The notes beneath the pieces are model-generated. The model saw only the letters and a list, made by a program, of their open reading frames with translations. It searched no databases and was not told the DNA's origin. From positions 1 through 41,193 of the forward strand of contig JAZTZP010000014.1 in NCBI GenBank assembly GCA_045637525.1: a DNA stretch of 41,193 bases. Direction: 5' to 3'. Shown in pieces: positions 1-5,924 of this stretch; the stretch's first letter is position 1, and each line of letters opens with the position of its first letter. Source of the DNA: JAZTZP01 sp045637525. Its GTDB lineage: Bacteria; Bacillota; Clostridia; UBA1381. The translations under genes and the position numbers were made by a program.

Positions 1-141
1 GAGAAGCAAAGACTTTTTCTGCTTTTCAGAACATTCAAAACCGGCCACCTGAGCAGGGGTTAAATTTGAAAGTGAGCTATGAGGTCTGATGAAATTGTAG
101 AAAAATACAAACATCATAATCATAGAATTAGCACTTTCATA
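1..141 (-). pseudogene. C-terminal remnant of a DDE-type transposase
   Basis: Read on the minus strand, this stretch encodes a tail with the motif FYNFIRPHSSL followed by LTPAQVAG, which is typical of the end of the integrase-like catalytic domain in DDE transposases, probably of the IS240/IS6-like kind. The frame is closed upstream by a TGA at 142-144, so the rest of the transposase is missing on that side, and the window edge cuts the other end. No catalytic Asp residues are present in what can be seen. It is a relic or the end of a frameshifted element. The family name is inferred from the C-terminal motif only. Confidence 0.7.
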
Positions 142-152
142 TCATGGAAAGT

Positions 153-248
153 TGGGGACGTGCCTGTTTTATCACGTTTTTGCAGGATGGTGTAAAAATG
201 GCATGGATATGCGATTTGTGTAAATGTGCAATAATAGGCACGTCCCCA
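153..248. repeat. Inverted repeat with perfect 13-base arms
   Basis: The arm TGGGGACGTGCCT at 153-165 is matched exactly by its reverse complement AGGCACGTCCCCA at 236-248, with about 70 bases between. It lies just beyond the transposase remnant and before the promoter of the SGNH hydrolase, inside the 443-base stretch at the left edge that has no intact gene. Its look resembles REP/MITE-type dispersed repeats of Clostridia, but no second copy was seen in this window. Confidence 0.65.
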
Positions 249-345
249 GCTGTGCTTGAACAAGAATTAATAATCTGAAAAGCCGTATTCGTCAAAAAAA
301 CAGCTGACAATTTACAAAAAGTTTGCAATTACAACTAATAATATA

Positions 346-374
346 TTGACAAACAAAATAACATATGTTATAAT
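346..374 (+). promoter_or_regulatory. Sigma-A promoter of the SGNH hydrolase gene
   Basis: A perfect TTGACA at 346-351 and TATAAT at 369-374 are separated by 17 bases. The start codon of the SGNH hydrolase follows 70 bases downstream, with the ribosome site AAAGGAG just before it. Confidence 0.85.
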
Positions 375-443
375 TATCGAAAAGGTCTTTTGAATAAATT
401 AGTGTAATTTATTCCTGATGAATTTAAAAGGAGAGTAAGTAAA

Positions 444-1112
444 ATGAAATTAGAAGGATTAAAGATTAATTTTTTAGGTGACAGTATTACACAGGGCGTG
501 GGAGCAAGTAGTCCGGAAACTGTTTATCATGCGGTTTTGAAAAGGGAGGCGAAGCTCAGTGAGGCAAGAAATTTCGGAATAAGCGGAACCAGATTTGCAC
601 TTCAAAAAGGTACTCCCGAAAGACCGAAGGATGATTTTGTTGATGTTAATTCATTTTGTGAAAGATTTGATCAGATGACCGATGATGCTGATGTAGTAGT
701 GGTTTTTGGCGGTACTAATGATTACGGTCATGGCGATGCAAAGTTAGGCGGCTTTTCAGACAGAACTCCGGATACATTTTACGGAGCTTGCCACTGTTTA
801 TTCAGCGGACTTATCAGAAAATATCTCGGAAAAACTATTGTTATTATGACGCCTCTACATAGAGTTAATGAGACGAAGAATACAGGAGACGCAAAAACAT
901 GCGGTGTCGGAGCTTTAAGAGATTATGTAAATATAATAAGAGAAGTGGCAGAATATTATTCGCTTCCGGTGTTGGATTTATATGCATCAAGCGGATTACA
1001 GCCTGAAATAGAAGAAATAAAAGAAAAGTATATTCCGGACGGTCTTCATCCGAATGATAACGGAAATGCGGTAATAGCACATAAATTAAAAACGTTTTTA
1101 GAGGCACTTTAA
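444..1112 (+). CDS. SGNH/GDSL-family hydrolase
   Basis: The 222-residue protein carries the four SGNH blocks: GDSIT with the nucleophile Ser14, the block II glycine in GISGT near residues 45-49, GGTND with Asn92, and DGLHPN with Asp199 and His202. The family hydrolyses esters, and in carbohydrate loci members often remove acetyl groups from sugars. There is no signal peptide, so it should act in the cytoplasm. The start is supported by AAAGGAG with a good spacing and by a perfect promoter upstream. It is the only intact gene before the broken histidine kinase, whose open frame begins within a few bases of its stop codon. The true substrate is unknown; deacetylation of an imported sugar is only an inference from the neighbourhood. 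Confidence 0.9.
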   Translation: MKLEGLKINFLGDSITQGVGASSPETVYHAVLKREAKLSEARNFGISGTRFALQKGTPERPKDDFVDVNSFCERFDQMTDDADVVVVFGGTNDYGHGDAKLGGFSDRTPDTFYGACHCLFSGLIRKYLGKTIVIMTPLHRVNETKNTGDAKTCGVGALRDYVNIIREVAEYYSLPVLDLYASSGLQPEIEEIKEKYIPDGLHPNDNGNAVIAHKLKTFLEAL

Positions 1113-1113
1113 T

Positions 1114-2178
1114 AAACAGAAAAGGACGTCATGGATTGATATTACAGCGAGCACTACGGATTCAAAGAGTATCGGCAAAAAAATAACCGGAAGTGACGAA
1201 AATATTTATATATCAAGACCGATGGAAGAGTATAATGTATCTTTGGTGATGCGTTATTCAAGAGAACCTGTTCAGAATATATATATTACAATAAGCTTTT
1301 TGTTTCTTGCGATTCTTGGCGGATTAAGTGTTCTTGTAATGATAAATGCGCATAAAATGTCGAGATATATTATAGAACCGATAGAGGCGACTGAAAAGGC
1401 AGTTAGTACGAGTGAAGTGGATTATGTAGCATACAAGCGAAAGTCAAAAGATGAATTTGATGAGCTGATAAACCACGTTAACGAGATGAAGTCAAGAATA
1501 GAAAACCTGATTGACCGGATTTATAAGCAGAAAATAATATCAAAAGACTTGCAGATGGAGGCACTGAGGGCGCAGATAACACCACATTTTCTTTATAATG
1601 TTTTTGAGATAGTAAATGCAATGGTGGATCTAAACGACAGCAGAGTTACAAAGCTGATTTTGCTTATAAGTGACTTTTTCAGACAGGGAATAAGCAGAAG
1701 TGAAGGCGCTATAACACTCAGCGAGGAGATAAAATATCTAAATGTTTATCTGGATATTCAGAGATTTATTTTAGAAGAACGGTTGAATATTAAAACGGAT
1801 ATTGATGAGCGCTGTCTCGACAGCTTAGTAATTCGTTTTATAATACAGCCGGTATTTGAAAACATATTCAAGCATGGTGCGTATAAGAAAACAGACGAAA
1901 TAAATATTTCATTAAAAGTTTATAAAATATCAAAAAGTGAAAAAATAAGAATCTTAGTAAGAGATAACGGTTCGGGAATGAGCAGTTCTCAGATTGAAAA
2001 GCTGAAAGCTCATATAAACGGAGAGGAAACTGAGCTTACGGGAATAGGACTTAAAAATATTAACGAAAGACTTATTCTTCATTACGGAAAAGAGTATGAA
2101 ATGAAGCTTTTCAGTAAAGATGGAAAAGGACTGACAGTAGTAATAACAATACCATATAACAAAAAGACGTCGATGTGA
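1114..2178 (+). pseudogene. 5'-truncated YesM-type sensor histidine kinase
   Basis: The longest ATG-started frame (1222) gives 318 residues: one membrane segment at about 18-42, a HAMP linker, the His_kinase (PF06580) box AQITPHFLYN with phospho-acceptor His122, then an ATPase domain with N box FENIFKHG, G1 box VRDNGSGM and G2 box GIGLKNINERL. YesM-type kinases normally have a first membrane helix and an extracellular sensor domain of roughly 250 residues before this. Here the frame stays open upstream of 1222 and still reads like the end of a sensor domain (GKKITGSDENIYISRP), but it runs straight into the SGNH gene, and no ribosome site precedes any start. The catalytic part is intact, so the loss is confined to the 5' end. 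No partner response regulator follows. A translated truncated form cannot be excluded. Confidence 0.8.
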
Positions 2179-2196
2179 AAATCGGCGTCTTTTTTC
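2161..2196 (+). terminator. Intrinsic terminator after the kinase remnant
   Basis: A 14-base arm at 2161-2174 (AAAAAGACGTCGAT) pairs with 2181-2194 with a single G-U pair, and the right arm ends in a T run. The stop codon of the kinase frame lies in the loop. Confidence 0.8.
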
Positions 2197-2275
2197 TTAA
2201 AAAAAGCACGAAAGCGCATTAAATTTTGAAAAAGTATGCATTTCCGATATTAAAGAATAATGATGCAAATATAAT

Positions 2276-2313
2276 AAATGCAATGCATCATGATTATTTG
2301 GTGTATTGCATTT
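2276..2313 (-). terminator. Hairpin at the end of the AraC-type regulator gene
   Basis: The outer 9-base arms AAATGCAAT and ATTGCATTT are perfect, and the stem extends inward through GU pairs to about 15 base pairs with a 7-8 base loop. It abuts the stop codon of the minus-strand regulator. The downstream T tract on the minus strand is interrupted, so it is a probable rather than strong terminator. Confidence 0.55.
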
Positions 2314-3137
2314 TATTTGGCGTAAAGCTTTTTGTATTTTAGTGGTGTCATGCCGAAGCTCTTTTTAAAAAGGGTAATAAAATGCGAGCAGTCGCAAAAT
2401 CCGCATTCAATACTTGCATTAAGCACAGATGTACCGTTTCTTAAAAACTCTGCCGCAAGAGTAAGACGTTTGCTTTTTATAAATTCAGCAGGAGTTATGT
2501 GCAGTGTTTCAAGGAAATGTCTTTCTAATGTATTTACGCTTACAAAGGCTTCTGCGGCAATTTCTTTAACAGACAGCTTTTCTGAAATGTTTTTATTTAT
2601 ATAGTCAATCGCAATCATAACGTCGTTGGGCAGAGCCTTTGACTGTAGTGCTGAAATTTCGTTTTGTCCTTCTTTAAGTAGCATAAGCATTTTGAAAAAA
2701 TATGCAAGCTTCTCTGCTTCTGACAAATTTTCTTTTGCAATATCAAAACAAATGGATATTAATTCTTCGCTTTTTTCTTTTGGCAATACTATCAGGTTTT
2801 TTTCACCTGCATTGCGGTCAAAAAATATATCAAGTAAATTTTCGTTTCCGTCGGATGAAAATAAAATCCAGAAATGCTTGTGTTGGGCGTTGCTGTTATA
2901 TATACAGTGGTGATATTCATTAGGACGGGTGATAATTGCATTTCCGCGACTTACGGGATATATTGTGTTTTCGACCATGAATGATACATCGCCTGTAAGA
3001 TTCAGGTATATTTCGCATTCACCGTGAATATGAGAGTCATTTTGGTTTTCGAATGCAAAACAATCGATTTCAATATATTTAATATTTATTTTAAACGGAC
3101 AAAGACTTGAAAAGCTTAAAATATTTTCCTGTATCAT
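2313..3137 (-). CDS. AraC-family transcriptional regulator
   Basis: A 274-residue protein with an N-terminal cupin-like ligand domain (about residues 20-95, with the HIHGECEIYLNL start typical of sugar-responsive members) and a C-terminal pair of helix-turn-helix units (about 172-272: SVKEIAAEAFVSVNTLERHF, then ECGFCDCSHFITLFKKSFGMTPLKYK). Such regulators usually activate sugar-use genes when the cupin binds a carbohydrate. The ribosome site GGGAGG lies just before the ATG. It is divergent from the DMT transporter and the cellulase-like glycosidase, which are its most likely targets, since the two genes share a 104-base control region. Ligand unknown. Confidence 0.93.
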   Translation of the reverse strand: MIQENILSFSSLCPFKINIKYIEIDCFAFENQNDSHIHGECEIYLNLTGDVSFMVENTIYPVSRGNAIITRPNEYHHCIYNSNAQHKHFWILFSSDGNENLLDIFFDRNAGEKNLIVLPKEKSEELISICFDIAKENLSEAEKLAYFFKMLMLLKEGQNEISALQSKALPNDVMIAIDYINKNISEKLSVKEIAAEAFVSVNTLERHFLETLHITPAEFIKSKRLTLAAEFLRNGTSVLNASIECGFCDCSHFITLFKKSFGMTPLKYKKLYAK

Positions 3138-3160
3138 AACAAAAGCCTCCCTTTTTGATG

Positions 3161-3190
3161 ATTATATCATATTTTTTGGTGAAAAGTCAA
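3161..3190 (-). promoter_or_regulatory. Promoter of the AraC-type regulator gene
   Basis: On the minus strand TTGACT (3185-3190) and TATAAT (3161-3166) are 18 bases apart, 24 bases or more before the start codon. The same region must also hold the plus-strand promoter for the DMT transporter, for which no clear -35/-10 pair was found. Confidence 0.65.
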
Positions 3191-3241
3191 TAGAAATATA
3201 ATAAAAAGTGTGATATACTGTAAAAAAGAAGGGATGATGAA

Positions 3242-4105
3242 ATGGACTATTTAATTTTATTAATCGCCGTGCTGTTCCAGGCGGTAACATTTGTTTATCA
3301 GAAAAAGTATCAGAATAAGGCAGGTACTACGCTTTTATCGGGTTTGGTATTTAATGCTGTTATGGGTTTTGCTACGGTATGGATATTCTGGATAATAGGT
3401 GGATTCAAGCTTGAGTTTTCGGCGTATTCTTTAATTATGGCGACGGCTATGGCAACGTTGGCAATATGTTATAATATTATAAGCTTCCGTATTCTTAAAG
3501 ACGGAAACATGGCACTGTATACATTGTTCCTTATGACCGGAGGGATGTTGGTTCCATATGTATGGGGTGTGGTGTTTCTGGATGAGCCGCTTACGGTAAT
3601 ACGAAGCATAGGAGTGCTGTTTATTATAGCAGCAGTTATATTTTCCAATACCGGAGCAAAAAAGCCTGATAAAATTCAACTGCTTTTGTGTATAACTGTA
3701 TTTATACTAAATGGCTTTGTGAGTGTAGTTTCAAAGCTTCATCAGATTGACACAGTACATAATGCAGTCAGTGCAACAGGTTTTGTGATTTTTACAGGCT
3801 TGGTGAAATGTATAGTGAGTGCAGCGGCAATTCCGATTGTAAAAAAACGTACAGGCGGAGAGCTGCCTAAGATAAAGCCGGTACTGTATTTTATTATTAT
3901 ATCAGCGGTGGTAAGTGGGCTTTCGTATATGCTTCAGCTTGTTGGAGCGGAAAATCTGCCTGCGACAGTGTTGTACCCAATCGTGACAGGTGGAACTATT
4001 ATTTTTACAAGTATAGCAGGTATGCTTGCGTTTAGAGAAAGACCGTCTGTACAGCAGTGGATTGGTATTGCGGCTTGCTTTACGGGAATTTGTATGTTTT
4101 TATAA
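3242..4105 (+). CDS. DMT-superfamily (EamA-like) membrane transporter
   Basis: A 287-residue, highly hydrophobic protein with about ten membrane segments arranged as two halves, as in drug/metabolite transporters of the EamA kind. The second half begins with the motif LNGFVSVVSKLHQ, which recurs in the paralogue at 27.8 kb. The ribosome site AGAAGGGA precedes the ATG. The glycosidase follows 94 bases downstream with no terminator between, so the two are probably cotranscribed, and the AraC-type regulator is divergent. This layout suggests uptake or export of a sugar or a sugar product, but the substrate cannot be read from the sequence. Confidence 0.88.
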   Translation: MDYLILLIAVLFQAVTFVYQKKYQNKAGTTLLSGLVFNAVMGFATVWIFWIIGGFKLEFSAYSLIMATAMATLAICYNIISFRILKDGNMALYTLFLMTGGMLVPYVWGVVFLDEPLTVIRSIGVLFIIAAVIFSNTGAKKPDKIQLLLCITVFILNGFVSVVSKLHQIDTVHNAVSATGFVIFTGLVKCIVSAAAIPIVKKRTGGELPKIKPVLYFIIISAVVSGLSYMLQLVGAENLPATVLYPIVTGGTIIFTSIAGMLAFRERPSVQQWIGIAACFTGICMFL

Positions 4106-4199
4106 TACAAGACTAACTATTAAATGTCAAGAAAATTTTTTAGAGAGTTAAAATAATCAGTTGAATACTGAAAATATATAATACAAGGAGAGGTAAAAT

Positions 4200-5462
4200 A
4201 TGAACAAGAATCATCCGGCATTTAAAAGGTTGCCAAAAAGATTAACAATAAGCTTCCCACTGTGGGGAATATTCGGTACTGAAGGGGCGGAAGCTCCTGC
4301 ATTTAACGACCTTGACAGGTTTGTGCGAGAGCATATGGAAAGAGGATTTAACTGCATACGTCTTGATAGCGGTGCGGGACTTATGCATGATATAGACGGA
4401 AAACGACGTGGAACGGTCGAGGTTTATCCGGATTTTTTTGGAAATTATTCGACTGTTATCCGTCAACAGGGAGAGATTTACGGTAAGGGTGGTAAATGTG
4501 ATTTATATAAGAATTTAATTGAGCTTTTCACTGCAGCTAAAAAGTATGGCGTGTATATTGTGCTGTCATCATGGTACTATCTTCACACATTTTGGTTTCA
4601 TCCTCAAAATGACCCGATGTGTGATGAGCTTTTTGCGATTCCGCCGCATGAGCGTTTTATGGCGTTTGCAAAATTTCTGGATTATATTATTTCGGAACTG
4701 GAAGAACAAAAGCTTGATGATATGATTGCTTTTGCGGAAATCTTGAACGAGGCGGACGGATTGCCGTTTGTTAATGGCTACGGCGGAGTAAAGGGAGCAA
4801 GTGATGAAGAGCTTGCAAGGTTTAAAAAAGAGCATGAAGACGCGATAGAATACCTGCAAAAAAAGCATCCGCAGATTCTGTTTGCGTTTGACTCATATAC
4901 ATCATGGTCAGATATGAGGCAAGTTCCGGGCAATATGCAGGTTTATAATTTTCATAATTATTATCTTTGGAAAATATATGATGAGGTTTTAAATGAAAAT
5001 TCTCGGTTTTTAAAGGGTGAGATTACGGAAAAGGATGTGAGAGCATCAAGAAACGGATTGCTTCCGGCAAGTGATGATTGGTATGAACGTGTAGCAATAT
5101 ATAATGACCTTGATGAAACAAAGCTTGATGAATTTGAAAGACTTATTGAGAAAAAGCTGAATGAGAAATTTGATACTTATCTTGCTACTGTTGATAATAA
5201 TTTTGAGCATATCAAAGAAGCAATGGCAAATTTTGATGTTCCGATTGTATGTGGTGAGGGTGTAAGCTATATTGCTTCAAAAAAGCTTCTGTGGGAAGAA
5301 AAATCTGAAAAATACTGGGAGCTTGTAGAAAAAGCTATGGACAAATATAAGGAATTCGGTTTATGGGGAACAGTCATAAGAACCTGTTCAGGTCCTGAGG
5401 ATCCGTCATGGGATAGGTGCGCGGACAAACTGAAATACCTTAATGAAAAATTTCTAAAATAA
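4200..5462 (+). CDS. Cellulase-like (clan GH-A type) glycosidase, cytoplasmic
   Basis: A 420-residue single-domain protein that reads as a TIM barrel of the cellulase-like kind. Strand motifs include FNCIRLDSGAG, YIVLSSWYYL, AEILNEADG and VPIVCGEG. By analogy with GH5-type enzymes, Glu184 in the LNEA motif would be the acid/base and Glu353 in VCGEG the nucleophile. No signal peptide is present, so it should act on imported oligosaccharides. The ribosome site AAGGAGAGG lies 8 bases before the ATG. It follows the DMT transporter and ends at a strong terminator. The closest family is probably the sugar-binding cellulase-like group (PF12876), not a characterised GH5 subfamily; the substrate is unknown. 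Confidence 0.8.
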   Translation: MNKNHPAFKRLPKRLTISFPLWGIFGTEGAEAPAFNDLDRFVREHMERGFNCIRLDSGAGLMHDIDGKRRGTVEVYPDFFGNYSTVIRQQGEIYGKGGKCDLYKNLIELFTAAKKYGVYIVLSSWYYLHTFWFHPQNDPMCDELFAIPPHERFMAFAKFLDYIISELEEQKLDDMIAFAEILNEADGLPFVNGYGGVKGASDEELARFKKEHEDAIEYLQKKHPQILFAFDSYTSWSDMRQVPGNMQVYNFHNYYLWKIYDEVLNENSRFLKGEITEKDVRASRNGLLPASDDWYERVAIYNDLDETKLDEFERLIEKKLNEKFDTYLATVDNNFEHIKEAMANFDVPIVCGEGVSYIASKKLLWEEKSEKYWELVEKAMDKYKEFGLWGTVIRTCSGPEDPSWDRCADKLKYLNEKFLK

Positions 5463-5467
5463 GTATG

Positions 5468-5506
5468 CCCCGTCAGAACTTCCGAAGCTCTGACGGGGTA
5501 CAGTTT
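5468..5506 (+). terminator. Intrinsic terminator of the glycosidase gene
   Basis: Perfect 10-base arms CCCCGTCAGA (5468-5477) and TCTGACGGGG (5489-5498) flank an 11-base loop, and TTTTT follows a few bases later. Confidence 0.85.
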
Positions 5507-5528
5507 TTGTATTGATGCACAACGTGGC

Positions 5529-5673
5529 TGAATATTAAAACTGATATTGATGAGCGCTGTCTCGACAGCTTAGTAATACGTTTTATAATACAGCCGGTAT
5601 TTGAAAACATATTCAAGCACGGTGCGTATAAGAAAACAGACGAAATTAATATATCGTTTAAAATATATAAAAA
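5529..5673 (+). pseudogene. Fragment of a second YesM-type histidine kinase
   Basis: This 145-base stretch aligns without gaps to 1784-1928 of the broken kinase gene. I count nine differences in about 144 bases. Of the eight changed codons six are synonymous, and the rest are Leu to Phe and Val to Ile. It encodes the N box FENIFKHGAYK of the ATPase domain and nothing else of the kinase. Both ends are abrupt: the left end lies about 30 bases after the glycosidase terminator, the right end touches the toxin fragment. The pattern of silent changes suggests that it came from a once functional paralogue. It lies in the 462-base stretch (5463-5924) that has no intact gene. Confidence 0.85.
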
Positions 5674-5676
5674 TCT

Positions 5677-5853
5677 TTGTTGCGTCAAGAAATACCTTTG
5701 CCCGAAAAGTATAGTGATCACGCATTAAAAGGTGATTACATGGGACATAGGGAATGTCATATTACTCCTGACTGGCTTTTAATTTACAAAAAAGAAAATG
5801 ATATGATTACTTTGTCTTTGACTCGAACAGGAAGCCATAGTGATTTGTTTTAA
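5677..5853 (+). pseudogene. C-terminal fragment of a YafQ-family toxin
   Basis: The frame reads LPEKYSDHALKGDYMGHREC, then HITPDWLLIYKK, then LTRTGSHSDLF and stop, which matches the last two-thirds of YafQ/RelE-like mRNA interferases. In E. coli YafQ the active site uses His50, His63, Asp67, Trp68, Arg83, His87 and Phe91, and all equivalents are visible here (DHAL, ECHI, PDW, RTGSH, LF). The first third of the protein, a start codon, a ribosome site and the antitoxin gene are absent, and the reading frame begins at the junction with the kinase fragment. It is therefore a dead remnant, although its surviving part has no stop or frameshift. Confidence 0.85.
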
Positions 5854-5854
5854 C

Positions 5855-5902
5855 AAAAAAATAATGGATGAGAGCAGAAATTCTCTCATCCATTATTTTT
5901 TT
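5855..5902. terminator. Bidirectional terminator with 20-base perfect stem
   Basis: The arm at 5855-5874 (A run then ATAATGGATGAGAG) is exactly complementary to 5883-5902, which ends in seven Ts; the loop is eight bases. It can end transcription from the toxin fragment on the plus strand and from the calcium ATPase gene on the minus strand. Confidence 0.9.
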
Positions 5903-5924
5903 AGATTTTTATTTTGTAAAAGTA

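Noticed and set aside
137..328. 63-codon minus-strand frame at the left edge
   Set aside because: It spans the inverted repeat and intergenic DNA, matches no family and has no ribosome site.
4177..4182. TATAAT before the glycosidase gene
   Set aside because: It lies two bases from the ribosome site, so a transcript from it would lack the site, and no -35 box is at the right distance.
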